This document shows positions 1 to 7,588 of a stretch of DNA of 64,000 bases, piece after piece (position 1 is the stretch's first letter; every line of letters begins with the position of its first letter). The stretch is taken from contig CAYNOT010000004.1 in assembly GCA_964398945.1 (NCBI GenBank), forward strand, positions 177,568 through 241,567, given 5' to 3'. The notes below the pieces were generated by a model. It was not told where the DNA came from. It did not search any database and saw only the letters and a list, made by a program, of their open reading frames with translations. This DNA comes from JBGTGG01 sp964398945. Lineage in GTDB: Bacteria; Bacteroidota; Bacteroidia; Cytophagales; Cyclobacteriaceae. Position numbers and translations under genes: made by a program.

Positions 1-301
1 GCGCATTCCATATTATACTTTTTTCCTTTTCGGTGTAATCGGAAGCTTCATGATGGACATTTTGGGTTGTGATCACACCACCCGGATTGATTTTCTGTGT
101 GGCCTTCCCAACGAGGATCCCGTACATTTTGATTTCATCACCGGGTTCCAGCGTGTTTTCAGAAAATTTGTGTTTGGCCTGCACAGCTTCCTGCAATTCA
201 AAAGAGGAGCCATTGGCAGTAATCTTTTCACCTTTTGCCAGGTCTGACAACGCGACAAACACATTGTCTGCGGGATGAATTTTTAAAAATTTGTTTGACA
301 T
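1..301 (-). CDS. uxaA: Altronate dehydratase, N-terminal part (runs off the window)
   Basis: The minus strand is open from an ATG at 301 to the window edge, giving about 100 residues that begin MSNKFLKIHPADNVFVAL and continue through KGEKI, AKHKF, PGDEIKMYGILVGKA and GGVITTQNVHHEA. This matches the N-terminal SAF-type domain of UxaA, which dehydrates D-altronate to 2-keto-3-deoxygluconate (KDG) in galacturonate catabolism. The catalytic C-terminal part lies outside the window. The gene diverges from the operon starting at 386, which holds the KDG kinase and KDPG aldolase that use its product. They share an 84-base intergenic region with a perfect palindrome. UxaA-family enzymes acting on other sugar acids cannot be excluded from this fragment. 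Confidence 0.85.
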   Translation of the reverse strand, partial: MSNKFLKIHPADNVFVALSDLAKGEKITANGSSFELQEAVQAKHKFSENTLEPGDEIKMYGILVGKATQKINPGGVITTQNVHHEASDYTEKEKSIIWNA

Positions 302-318
302 ATAGTTAAAAGCCTTAT

Positions 319-340
319 ATTGCGCAATCGATTGCGCAAT
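319..340. promoter_or_regulatory. Perfect 22-bp palindrome, probable LacI-family operator
   Basis: Two 11-base half sites (ATTGCGCAATC and its exact reverse complement) meet at a central CG, with no spacer. This is the geometry of LacI-family operators. It sits between the divergent uxaA start (301) and the SDR start (386), so one repressor could control both transcripts. No LacI gene lies in the window, so the regulator is inferred; a GntR- or Crp-type dimer is a less likely alternative. Confidence 0.75.
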
Positions 341-385
341 GTAGTCATATTTTTGCTGGAAAAAACTATAAACCAAAGAAAAAAA

Positions 386-1225
386 ATGCCCGGTCCTACA
401 CCTTCTTTTATCGACTCCCTTTTTGGTCTTAAAGGAAAGACAGCCATTCTTACTGGCGGGACAGGCGTTTTAGGGGCTTCTATGGCAGAAGGCCTGGCCA
501 AAGCAGGTGCAAATGTTGTGATCCTCGGAAGAAGGGGAAATGTTGCACAGCAAGTTGCTTCAAACCTGACTTCTTTTGGAATTAAGACGCTTGCGGTCCA
601 GGCAGACGTCCTTGATGAAGTCCAGTTGAAAGCCGCATTGGATCAGGTTGTTAACACATTTGGACCGGTTGATATTTTAGTGAACGCTGCGGGGGGCAAT
701 ATGCCCAAAGCAGTTATTACACCAACCACCGATTGGGCTGACCTGGATATCGATGCCTATTCGGAAGTGATCAATTTAAACCTTCAGGGAACGGTGCTTC
801 CTTCTAAAATTTTTGGAGCTGCGATGACAAAGAAAAAAAGTGGAGTCATTATTAATATTGCATCAGTAGCATCATCACTTCCGCTTACACAAGTAGCTGC
901 ATACTCACAGGCAAAATCTGCTGTCAAAAACTTTACACAATGGTTGGCAGTGGAAATGGCAACCAAGTATGGGGAAGGGATCCGTGTCAACGCCATTGCA
1001 CCGGGTTTCTTTTTGGCGGAACAAAACCGGAAGCTATTATTGAACGATGATGGATCGTACACTGCACGGGGAAACAAAGCGATTATAAAAACGCCCTTTG
1101 GAAGATTTGGATATCCGGAAGAATTAAATGGTACATTGATTTGGCTTTGTTCGAACGCTGCTACCTTTGTTACGGGCGCTGTGGTTCCTGTTGATGGTGG
1201 CTTTACAGCTTTTGGTGGAGTATAA
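386..1225 (+). CDS. SDR-family hexuronate oxidoreductase (fructuronate/tagaturonate reductase-like)
   Basis: This 279-residue classical short-chain dehydrogenase has the cofactor motif TGGTGVLG near residues 24-31, NAAGG in place of NNAG, and the catalytic pair in YSQAK. The C-terminus PVDGGFTAFGGV resembles the SDR-type mannonate oxidoreductase of Bacillus and Bacteroidota hexuronate clusters. The likely reaction is NADH-dependent interconversion of fructuronate and mannonate, or of tagaturonate and altronate; the adjacent uxaA favours the second. The ATG at 386 is preferred because upstream in-frame codons would enter the palindrome at 319-340. It is followed after 31 bases by KDG kinase, so it is probably first in the operon. 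The exact substrate is inferred from context. Confidence 0.75.
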   Translation: MPGPTPSFIDSLFGLKGKTAILTGGTGVLGASMAEGLAKAGANVVILGRRGNVAQQVASNLTSFGIKTLAVQADVLDEVQLKAALDQVVNTFGPVDILVNAAGGNMPKAVITPTTDWADLDIDAYSEVINLNLQGTVLPSKIFGAAMTKKKSGVIINIASVASSLPLTQVAAYSQAKSAVKNFTQWLAVEMATKYGEGIRVNAIAPGFFLAEQNRKLLLNDDGSYTARGNKAIIKTPFGRFGYPEELNGTLIWLCSNAATFVTGAVVPVDGGFTAFGGV

Positions 1226-1256
1226 AATTTAAAAATAATAATCAATTAAAATAACT

Positions 1257-2291
1257 ATGAATCGAGTTGTAACCTTTGGTGAAATTATGCTCAGGCTGGC
1301 TACACCTGGCTATTTACGTTTTTCTCAAGCTACAGAATTTGAAGCTACCTACGGTGGCGGTGAAGCAAACGTGGCTGTATCACTTTCGAATTATGGCATC
1401 CCGGCAAGTTTTGTTACAGCACTTCCCAAAAATGATATTGGTGATGCAGCGATTGCCTCCCTTCGTTCACATGGTGTGGATACTTCCTACATCCAAAGAA
1501 GTGGTGATCGCGTTGGTATTTACTTTCTCGAAGCGGGCGCAGTAAGCAGGGCAAGCAAAGTTATTTATGATCGTGCAAACAGTGCATTGGCAGAAATCAA
1601 AAAAGGTACAATCGATTGGGACAAAGTATTTGATGGTGCTGCATGGTTTCACTGGACCGGTATTACACCTGCCGTATCGGAAGGTGCTGCTGCAGTTTGT
1701 TTAGAAGCGTGTGAAGAAGCTTCGAAAAGAGGCATCACGGTTTCTACTGATTTGAATTATCGCAACAAGCTTTGGAAATATGGAAAGAAAGCAGGCGAGG
1801 TGATGGAACAACTGGTGCAGCATTGCGATATCATCCTTGGCAATGAAGAAGATGCAGACATGGTGTTTGGCATTAAGCCTGAAGGCGTTGATGTAACTGC
1901 AGGGCACGTGGAAGGTGCAGCGTTTGAATCTGTGGGCAAGCAAATGATGGCGAAGTTTCCGAAAGCAAAGAAAGTAATCATTACCTTGCGCGGATCGATC
2001 AGTGCAAGTCACAACTCATGGTCGGGTGTATTGTGGGATGGAAAGAAACTGTATGAAGCACCAACCTATCAAATTACACACATTGTTGACCGTGTGGGAG
2101 GCGGTGATTCTTTTATGGGGGGATTGATTTACGGATTGATCACCTATCCGACCGATGATCAAACGGCCCTTAACTTTGCCGTGGCTGCGTCTTGCCTGAA
2201 GCACACTATTCAGGGTGACTTTAATTTGGTTACCGTTGATGAAGTGGTGAAGTTGATGAAAGGGGATGCATCCGGAAGGGTTTCACGCTAA
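1257..2291 (+). CDS. kdgK: 2-dehydro-3-deoxygluconokinase (PfkB family)
   Basis: This 344-residue sugar kinase phosphorylates KDG to 2-keto-3-deoxy-6-phosphogluconate with ATP. It starts VTFGEIMLRLATPG, has the substrate-side glycine motif GGGEANVAVSLSNYG, a DLNYR segment near the middle, and the C-terminal PfkB signature VDRVGGGDSFMGGLIYG. In that signature the anion-hole and catalytic-base motif reads GGGD rather than the commoner GAGD, which is normal in Bacteroidota KdgK. It is followed after 14 bases by KDPG aldolase, so the two consecutive steps are adjacent. Length fits the family. Confidence 0.92.
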   Translation: MNRVVTFGEIMLRLATPGYLRFSQATEFEATYGGGEANVAVSLSNYGIPASFVTALPKNDIGDAAIASLRSHGVDTSYIQRSGDRVGIYFLEAGAVSRASKVIYDRANSALAEIKKGTIDWDKVFDGAAWFHWTGITPAVSEGAAAVCLEACEEASKRGITVSTDLNYRNKLWKYGKKAGEVMEQLVQHCDIILGNEEDADMVFGIKPEGVDVTAGHVEGAAFESVGKQMMAKFPKAKKVIITLRGSISASHNSWSGVLWDGKKLYEAPTYQITHIVDRVGGGDSFMGGLIYGLITYPTDDQTALNFAVAASCLKHTIQGDFNLVTVDEVVKLMKGDASGRVSR

Positions 2292-2305
2292 CGTATATTT
2301 ATAAA

Positions 2306-2959
2306 ATGGAAAATACTATTGTCCAGAAAATGGAAGCAACAGGAATGATCCCTGTTTTCTATCACGCTGATATTGAAATTGCAAAAGGTGTACTCAATGC
2401 ATCGTATAAAGGAGGCGTTCGTGTTTTTGAATTCACCAACAGAGGAGGGAATGCATTTGATGTTTTTGTGAAATTGTTGGAGCACGCCAGGCAATACAAA
2501 GATTTATCACTTGGTATTGGGACCATCATGGATGATGCCACCACACAAAAATTTATCGATGCCGGGGCTGACTTTATAGTGTCGCCAATTTTGAAGCCCT
2601 CCATGGGTGTAGTCTGTCAAAAAAGTGGTGTGCCCTGGATTCCGGGTTGTGCAACATTAACGGAGATCGTGACTGCAAAAGAGTCGGGGGCCCAGGTAAT
2701 AAAAATATTTCCAGGTTCTGTGCTAGGGCCCGGGTTTGTTTCTTCCGTGTTGCCTGTAGTGCCCGGGCTAAAACTTATGCCTACCGGTGGGGTTGAACCA
2801 ACCCGGGAAAATTTGTCGGCTTGGTTTGGTGCGGGTGTTGTGTGTGTGGGGATGGGTTCGCAGTTGGTAAAAAAGGAAATCCTTGCCAATCAAGATTGGC
2901 AACTCCTGCAACAGCAGATTGCAGATGCAATGGCTTTAATAAAAAATATTCGTTCATAA
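2306..2959 (+). CDS. eda: KDPG/KHG aldolase
   Basis: This 217-residue class I aldolase splits 2-keto-3-deoxy-6-phosphogluconate into pyruvate and glyceraldehyde 3-phosphate, the last step of hexuronate breakdown. The Schiff-base lysine is visible in VIKIFPG (K133), and the catalytic glutamate is probably E42 in VFEFTNRGG. The phosphate-binding MPTGGV segment and the PGC motif (WIPGCATLTE) are also present. It follows kdgK directly and precedes the transporter by 23 bases. Length is typical. Confidence 0.93.
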   Translation: MENTIVQKMEATGMIPVFYHADIEIAKGVLNASYKGGVRVFEFTNRGGNAFDVFVKLLEHARQYKDLSLGIGTIMDDATTQKFIDAGADFIVSPILKPSMGVVCQKSGVPWIPGCATLTEIVTAKESGAQVIKIFPGSVLGPGFVSSVLPVVPGLKLMPTGGVEPTRENLSAWFGAGVVCVGMGSQLVKKEILANQDWQLLQQQIADAMALIKNIRS

Positions 2960-2982
2960 TTTCTTTACCTAACCAAACACTC

Positions 2983-4326
2983 GTGGAAAACAAAGCTGAA
3001 CCAAGTACCGAAGGATCGAAAATAGGAAAATACCGTTACCGGATATTGGCCCTGCTATTTTTGGCAACGTCTATCAATTATTTCGATCGGAGCATCATGA
3101 GTGTTTTGGCACCAGATCTTAAGGTTTGGTTCGAATGGGACAATCAGGACTATGCGAATGTGCTCATTTCATTTCAGGTTGCTTATGCCATCGGGCTTCT
3201 TTCAATGGGAGGGATTATTGACCGGTTGGGCACGAAGAAAGGTTATGTTTTGTCTATCGGTTTATGGAGTTTCTTTGGAATGATGCACGCCACAATAGGA
3301 CGTGGTTTTAGTTTTATGGGATTTTTATTGGCCCGTTTTGGTCTTGGGTTTGGCGAGTCGGGCAACTTTCCCGCAGCCATTAAAACCACTGCCGAATGGT
3401 TCCCAAAAAAAGACAGGGCTTTTGCTACCGGGATTTTTAATGCGGCCACCAGTGTGGGGGCCATTGCTGCACCTTTTGTTGTAGGTGCAATTGTTTATTG
3501 GAGCGGAGGTGACAGGGGCCAGGGCGATTTGGTGAATTGGCGAATCCCATTTTTAATCACCGGGGTCTTAAGTGCTGCCTGGGTATATATGTGGTGGAAG
3601 ACTTACGAAAAACCTGAAGAACACCCTAAATTATCAAAAGGGGAGTTGGCGTATATCAATAGTGATTCGGAAGTTGAAACAGTTGAGAAACTCCCATGGG
3701 CCAGGGTTTTACCAAAACGCCAGACATGGGCGTTTTCCCTCGCAAAGGTCACCGATGCGGTGTGGTGGTTTTATCTTTTCTGGGGGGCCATCTTTCTGGC
3801 AGAAAAATTTGGTGTCAGGATTAAGGAAATGGGATTGCCATTTTTGGTGATCTATATTATAGCAGATGCGGGAAGTATTTTTGGTGGATGGCTTTCGGGT
3901 GCATTTATCAAAAAAGGATGGTCAATCAATAAAGCAAGAAAAATGACTTTGTTGATTTGTGCGTTGGTAATATTACCGGTTGCGTTTGTTGCGATCACTG
4001 ATAATAAATGGCTGGCGGTATTTTTAATCGGGTTGGGTGCAGCAGGCCATCAAGCCTGGTCTGCGAATATTTTCACGCTGGTGTCTGATGTATTCCCGAA
4101 AAAAGCAACTGCATCGGTAGTTGGGATTGGCGGGATGGTAGGTGCTGTTGCGGGCATTATCAGTAACGTGATTTTGGGTTCCGTACTGGATAACGTAGGC
4201 AACACCGGGTTCTTCTGGGCATTTTTAGTAGCAGGTGCATCTTACCTTATTATTTTAGGGTTGGTTCATTTGCTCATGCCGAATATGAACCCATTGGATG
4301 GAAACCTTCAGGAAGTAAAACGTTAA
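2983..4326 (+). CDS. MFS hexuronate transporter (ExuT-like, ACS family), GTG start
   Basis: This is a 447-residue major facilitator with about 12 membrane segments. It has the family signature NYFDRSIMSVLAPDL after TM1, a DRLGTKKGY loop between TM2 and TM3, and GLGFGESGNFPAAIK in TM4, typical of the anion:cation symporter branch that imports glucuronate and galacturonate. The only start that keeps TM1 intact and does not run back through the aldolase gene is GTG at 2983, 23 bases after the eda stop; the first ATG in frame lies inside TM1. As last gene of the operon it would supply substrate to the enzymes before it. The transported uronate is inferred from context. Confidence 0.85.
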   Translation: MENKAEPSTEGSKIGKYRYRILALLFLATSINYFDRSIMSVLAPDLKVWFEWDNQDYANVLISFQVAYAIGLLSMGGIIDRLGTKKGYVLSIGLWSFFGMMHATIGRGFSFMGFLLARFGLGFGESGNFPAAIKTTAEWFPKKDRAFATGIFNAATSVGAIAAPFVVGAIVYWSGGDRGQGDLVNWRIPFLITGVLSAAWVYMWWKTYEKPEEHPKLSKGELAYINSDSEVETVEKLPWARVLPKRQTWAFSLAKVTDAVWWFYLFWGAIFLAEKFGVRIKEMGLPFLVIYIIADAGSIFGGWLSGAFIKKGWSINKARKMTLLICALVILPVAFVAITDNKWLAVFLIGLGAAGHQAWSANIFTLVSDVFPKKATASVVGIGGMVGAVAGIISNVILGSVLDNVGNTGFFWAFLVAGASYLIILGLVHLLMPNMNPLDGNLQEVKR

Positions 4327-4359
4327 AACGGAAACATCAAAAGATCAAATTTGGAGTAA

Positions 4360-4503
4360 AGCCTGCATTGGCAAAAGCATAGGCCCATCATTAAGTTCAA
4401 TAAATATGACGCGGTTTATATTGCACCTGAAAGTAATAGCGAACTGGTTAAAGATTTATCAAAAATGTACCCTCAAATTAAGGTAATAGATCAATTAATA
4501 TGA
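4360..4503 (+). pseudogene. Possible C-terminal gene remnant
   Basis: Between the transporter and the DUF2200 gene one frame stays open and reads like real protein (KFNKYDAVYIAPESNSELV, then KDLSKMYPQIKVIDQL), ending in a TGA that overlaps the next ATG at 4500. No start codon or upstream domain is visible, and a stop sits at 4357. It may be the tail of a deleted gene. I do not recognise the family, and it could be chance. Confidence 0.3.
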
Positions 4504-4862
4504 AAGCAACCCCGGAACACCACGCACGCATTGCCAACATGACGTTCGCTTCGGTCTATCCGCACTATGTTACCAAAGTCGAGAAAAAGGGAAGGACAGA
4601 AGAAGAATTGCTGCAGGTAATTGAATGGCTAACCGGATTTACGAAAAAAAAAGTACAATCCTTAATCGAAAAAAAAGTAACATTTGAAACCTTCTTTCAG
4701 CAGGCAACACTCAACCCGAATGCCCAGCTCATCACGGGTGTAATCTGTGGCTATCGTGTGGAAGAAATCGATAACCCCTTGACGCAAAAAGCCCGGTATT
4801 TAGATAAGTTGGTCGATGAGTTGGCCAAAGGCAAAAAGATGGAAAAGATTTTACGCAGTTAA
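4500..4862 (+). CDS. DUF2200 family protein
   Basis: This 120-residue soluble protein matches DUF2200 along its length: MTFASVYPHYVTKVEKKGRT near the start, EWLTGF, then FETFFQQA, NPNAQLITGVICGYRVEEI, and the C-terminal YLDKLVDELAKGKKMEKILR. The family is small and widespread, and its function is unknown. It overlaps a possible remnant upstream and lies 4 bases before the VOC-family gene, so the two are probably cotranscribed. Confidence 0.85.
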   Translation: MKATPEHHARIANMTFASVYPHYVTKVEKKGRTEEELLQVIEWLTGFTKKKVQSLIEKKVTFETFFQQATLNPNAQLITGVICGYRVEEIDNPLTQKARYLDKLVDELAKGKKMEKILRS

Positions 4863-4866
4863 TGCC

Positions 4867-5238
4867 ATGGCAACACTTCTTCCATTTCTTCGCGTTCCGG
4901 ATGTGGCCGTTGCAAAAGCATGGTACGAACGCCTTGGGTTTACCTGCTTTGATACACATGAAGAACCCGGCTGTGGCCTCGACTGGGCTATGATGGGATG
5001 GGAGGATGCCCTGTTTATGTTGTATGCACAATTTGACGATACCATTGCGAATGCTAAAAACTGCGGACTTTATTTTAAGCTGGATTCTTTGGAAGGCTTG
5101 TTGGAAAGATTAGAACGGAATGCCACCATTATCGAAGAGGTTGACATTACAGAATACAACAGGAAGGAAATCACATTTCTTGATTGTAACGGTTTTCAGG
5201 TAACGTTTTCATGCGAACCTGATTCGTCATGTAAATGA
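4867..5238 (+). CDS. VOC-family (glyoxalase/bleomycin-resistance fold) protein
   Basis: This 123-residue protein starts MATLLPFLRVPDVAVAKAWYERLGF, a classical vicinal-oxygen-chelate beta-alpha-beta start. A second half motif is present (YFKLDSLEGLLERLERN, then EITFLDCNGFQVTF). The pattern resembles bleomycin-resistance or glyoxalase-like proteins of unknown substrate. The ATG at 4867 is preferred over the longer frame, which overlaps the DUF2200 coding region and adds non-family sequence. Confidence 0.75.
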   Translation: MATLLPFLRVPDVAVAKAWYERLGFTCFDTHEEPGCGLDWAMMGWEDALFMLYAQFDDTIANAKNCGLYFKLDSLEGLLERLERNATIIEEVDITEYNRKEITFLDCNGFQVTFSCEPDSSCK

Positions 5239-5435
5239 CAGGCAATGATTCAAAAACCAAAAAATTTAAAATCGACATCTCTGTTTTTATTGGATTTCTA
5301 ATTTTAGCAACAGTGGTTCTGTTAAAAATGGGACAATGTGCTATTGATATTCAACTTCCCGATACGTATAAAGTATCCCCCAAAATCTCAAAACTATTTT
5401 CTAAAAATCCATCAAACATTTGCGCAGTCATATAG
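5235..5435 (+). CDS. Small single-pass membrane protein, doubtful
   Basis: A 66-residue frame begins with an ATGA overlap on the VOC gene stop. It has one convincing hydrophobic helix (residues about 15-31, VFIGFLILATVVLLKMG) after a lysine-rich start. The overlap would allow translational coupling. Against it, the 3' end runs into the inverted repeat at 5421-5442 and no family is recognised. Confidence 0.35.
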   Translation: MTGNDSKTKKFKIDISVFIGFLILATVVLLKMGQCAIDIQLPDTYKVSPKISKLFSKNPSNICAVI

Positions 5436-5442
5436 CTGCGCA
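5421..5442. promoter_or_regulatory. Inverted repeat 1, probable ArsR-family operator
   Basis: Arms TGCGCAG and CTGCGCA are separated by 8 bases (TCATATAG). The repeat is 26 bases upstream of the ArsR-type regulator start at 5469 and has the same architecture as the second repeat at 5447-5468. Autoregulation is the usual pattern in this family. Confidence 0.65.
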
Positions 5443-5446
5443 TATA

Positions 5447-5468
5447 TTTGCAGTCAAATAGCTGCAAA
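5447..5468. promoter_or_regulatory. Inverted repeat 2, probable ArsR-family operator abutting the start codon
   Basis: Arms TTTGCAG and CTGCAAA are separated by 8 bases (TCAAATAG), directly touching the ATG at 5469. It shares the GCAG-TCA-N-ATAG-CTGC core with the first repeat. Binding here would block both promoter clearance and the translation start region. Confidence 0.65.
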
Positions 5469-5792
5469 ATGGAATTGCGAAGAGACGTATTTCAGGCCAT
5501 TGCGGATCCTACCCGCAGGGCGATCATAACATTACTAGCCCTTCAGGCAATGACCCCGACAGCCATTGCGGAAAATTTTGATTCTTCCCGGCAAACGGTT
5601 TCAAAGCATATCCAAATCCTTACAGAATGTGAAATCCTGGAACAGCAACAAAATGGTCGTGAAATTTACTATCACTTGAACCCGGTAAGGATGAAGGAAA
5701 TAGCAGATTTTGTTGATCCGTTCCGCAAAATGTGGGAGGCCCGATTCAATAAACTCGAAGCGGTTATGAAAAAGTATAAAGCGAAAAAGTAA
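5469..5792 (+). CDS. ArsR-family winged-helix transcriptional regulator
   Basis: This 107-residue regulator begins MELRRDVFQAIADPTRRAII, the standard ArsR start. The recognition region is AIAENFDSSRQTVSKHIQIL, followed by the wing EILEQQQNGREIYYHLNP. The C-terminus is basic (MKKYKAKK). No metal-binding ELCVCDL-type motif is present, so it is of the non-metal type that accompanies SRPBCC/AHSA1 genes. It heads a three-gene operon with 6- and 2-base gaps. Two inverted repeats just upstream are likely its own operators. Confidence 0.9.
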   Translation: MELRRDVFQAIADPTRRAIITLLALQAMTPTAIAENFDSSRQTVSKHIQILTECEILEQQQNGREIYYHLNPVRMKEIADFVDPFRKMWEARFNKLEAVMKKYKAKK

Positions 5793-5798
5793 AACGGA

Positions 5799-6266
5799 AT
5801 GGAAAAGAAAACAAAAATACATGCGGAAGATAATAAGCAAGAGATATACATTGCACGCGAATTTGATTTGCCGTTGGAACTACTTTTTAAAGCATATACA
5901 GAACCTGCACTTGTGGAACAATGGATGGGGACGAAAGTACTGAAGCTTGAAAACAAAAAGCATGGTAGCTATCAATTTGAAACAACCGATCCGATGGGCA
6001 ACAAGCACGGGTTTAATGGTACGATCCACGAGTTTGCTTTAAATGAAAAAATCACACGCACTTTTGAAATGGAGAATTCACCATTCCCTGTTCAGCTTGA
6101 ATTTCTTGAATTTGAAAAACGCACGGATGATACAAGCAAGCTTACGATGCATGTTATTTACAGATCAGTTGCTTTCAGGGATCAAATGTTGCAGCTACCC
6201 TTTGCGCAAGGCATTACTATGGCACACAATCGATTGGAAAAAATTGTAAGTACATTAAAACAATAA
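5799..6266 (+). CDS. SRPBCC/AHSA1 domain protein
   Basis: This 155-residue protein has the activator-of-Hsp90-homologue-like (START-type) fold: IYIAREFDLPLELLFKAYTEP at the start, VEQWMG, GSYQFETTDPMGN, and a C-terminal helix region QGITMAHNRLEKIVSTL. These hydrophobic-cavity proteins often follow an ArsR regulator and precede a DoxX-like membrane protein, exactly as here. The ligand is unknown. It starts 6 bases after the regulator. Confidence 0.87.
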   Translation: MEKKTKIHAEDNKQEIYIAREFDLPLELLFKAYTEPALVEQWMGTKVLKLENKKHGSYQFETTDPMGNKHGFNGTIHEFALNEKITRTFEMENSPFPVQLEFLEFEKRTDDTSKLTMHVIYRSVAFRDQMLQLPFAQGITMAHNRLEKIVSTLKQ

Positions 6267-6268
6267 AC

Positions 6269-6640
6269 ATGGAAAAACGAGATAAAATTATTTATTGGGT
6301 AACTACCGTATGGTTGGCATTGGGCATGGCATCAACCGGCATCGTGCAGTTAATTAAAATGGAGGATGAGGTTGCCCGTACCGTTAATGAGTTGGGATAT
6401 CCTATCTACTTTTTAACACTATTGGGCACCTGGAAATTATTAGGTGTAGTGGCGATCCTCATTCCTAAGTTTCCATTATTGAAGGAGTGGGCGTATGCCG
6501 GTTTTTTCTTTGCGATGTCGGGTGCAGTTTTTTCCCATTTTGCCAATGGCGATGCGGCCACAGATTTTTTTGGACCGGTGTTATTGATTGTACTCACTGG
6601 TGTGTCGTGGTATTTCCGACCCGCTGGTAGAAAAGTTTAA
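6269..6640 (+). CDS. DoxX-like family membrane protein
   Basis: This 123-residue protein has four predicted membrane segments, including VTTVWLALGMASTGIVQLI, YPIYFLTLLGTWKLLGVVAIL, WAYAGFFFAMSGAVFSHFA and VLLIVLTGVSWYF. The LGTWKLLG and GFFFAMSGA patterns are characteristic of DoxX-like proteins in ArsR-SRPBCC operons. Its start follows the previous stop by 2 bases. The biochemical role is unknown. Confidence 0.87.
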   Translation: MEKRDKIIYWVTTVWLALGMASTGIVQLIKMEDEVARTVNELGYPIYFLTLLGTWKLLGVVAILIPKFPLLKEWAYAGFFFAMSGAVFSHFANGDAATDFFGPVLLIVLTGVSWYFRPAGRKV

Positions 6641-6726
6641 ATACTGTAGATGTTAGACATAAGACTTAAGATATTAGACTTTACTTTACATTTGTTAAGA
6701 TATTTTGGGATTTCTAATTTTAGATC

Positions 6727-7293
6727 ATGAGCAAAAACAAGAAAAAATTATCAACTGATCAAACCAAAGAACTTCTCAGCACGTTGCAAGCCCGCTTTGA
6801 AAAAAACATGAAGCGCCATAAAGGTATTTCCTGGGAAGCGGTTGAGAAAAAACTGAAAACTCAATCCGGGAAACTGTGGTCGCTCAATGAAATGGAGCAG
6901 ACGGGCGGTGAACCGGATGTGGTTGGGTTCGATAAAAAATCTGGCGAATATATTTTTTATGATTGTTCAGCCGAAAGCCCGAAGGGAAGAAGAAGTTTGT
7001 GCTATGACCATGAGGCCCTGGAGGAAAGGAAGGAACATAAGCCGGAAAACAGTGCCATTGAAATGGCTGCTGAGATGGGCATCGGGATTTTAACGGAAGA
7101 TGAATACCGTGAACTACAGAAGCTCGGGACCTTCGATGCGAAAACATCGAGTTGGATAATAACCCCGCCCGACATTCGGAAACGTGGTGGCGCCCTCTTT
7201 GGGGATTTTCGCTACGGAAATGTTTTTGTGTATCACAACGGAGCGCAATCGTATTATGCAGCAAGGGGTTTCCGGGGGTGGCTTCGGGTATAA
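6727..7293 (+). CDS. DUF4256 family protein
   Basis: This 188-residue soluble protein matches DUF4256 throughout: LLSTLQARFEKNMKRHKGI, ALEERKEHKPENSAIEMA, MGIGILTEDEYRELQKLG, and a C-terminal YNGA/YYAARGFRGWLRV-type ending, so it looks complete. Function is unknown. It stands alone, 86 bases after the DoxX-like gene. That gap holds a degenerate TTAGAC-like repeat (about 6648-6685). Confidence 0.88.
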   Translation: MSKNKKKLSTDQTKELLSTLQARFEKNMKRHKGISWEAVEKKLKTQSGKLWSLNEMEQTGGEPDVVGFDKKSGEYIFYDCSAESPKGRRSLCYDHEALEERKEHKPENSAIEMAAEMGIGILTEDEYRELQKLGTFDAKTSSWIITPPDIRKRGGALFGDFRYGNVFVYHNGAQSYYAARGFRGWLRV

Positions 7294-7381
7294 TTTTGAT
7301 GGGATTACAAATGGGAGCAAACTGGGGGATTGGCAATTAAAGAAAGTCAACCCCAAACGTGATGGGGTTGACCTGTGTTGT

Positions 7382-7543
7382 TCATCGCCTTGCTCTACCG
7401 AAAATCAGGGTCACCACGGCAAGCACCACAAAGACAAAGAATAAAATCTTCGCAATTGATGCAGCACCCGCTGCGATACCCCCGAAACCGAAGATGGCGG
7501 CAATAATTGCGACTACAAAGAAGATAAGTGCATAACGTAACAT
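7382..7543 (-). CDS. DUF1328 small membrane protein (YtjA-like)
   Basis: A 53-residue frame reads MLRYALIFFVVAIIAAIFGF, then GGIAAGAASIAKILFFVFVV and LAVVTLIFGRARR. It has two hydrophobic helices split by the GGIAAGAASIAK turn typical of DUF1328. These proteins are abundant next to stress and CsbD-like genes. Start is ATG at 7543 and stop TGA at 7382. It is short and easily missed by automatic annotation. Confidence 0.88.
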   Translation of the reverse strand: MLRYALIFFVVAIIAAIFGFGGIAAGAASIAKILFFVFVVLAVVTLIFGRARR

Positions 7544-7588
7544 AATAAATAGTTTTGGTTGTAAATCAATTTTCAGAGAATCATTTAT

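Noticed and set aside
784..1245. Antisense frame of about 150 codons over the SDR gene
   Set aside because: Fully inside a clear SDR gene, with low-complexity content and no motif.
2821..2982. Longer start for the hexuronate transporter
   Set aside because: It overlaps the end of eda with non-homologous residues; the GTG at 2983 gives a normal transporter start.
6648..6685. Repeated TTAGAC-like units before the DUF4256 gene
   Set aside because: Short and degenerate, of a kind common in AT-rich intergenic DNA; no clear function.
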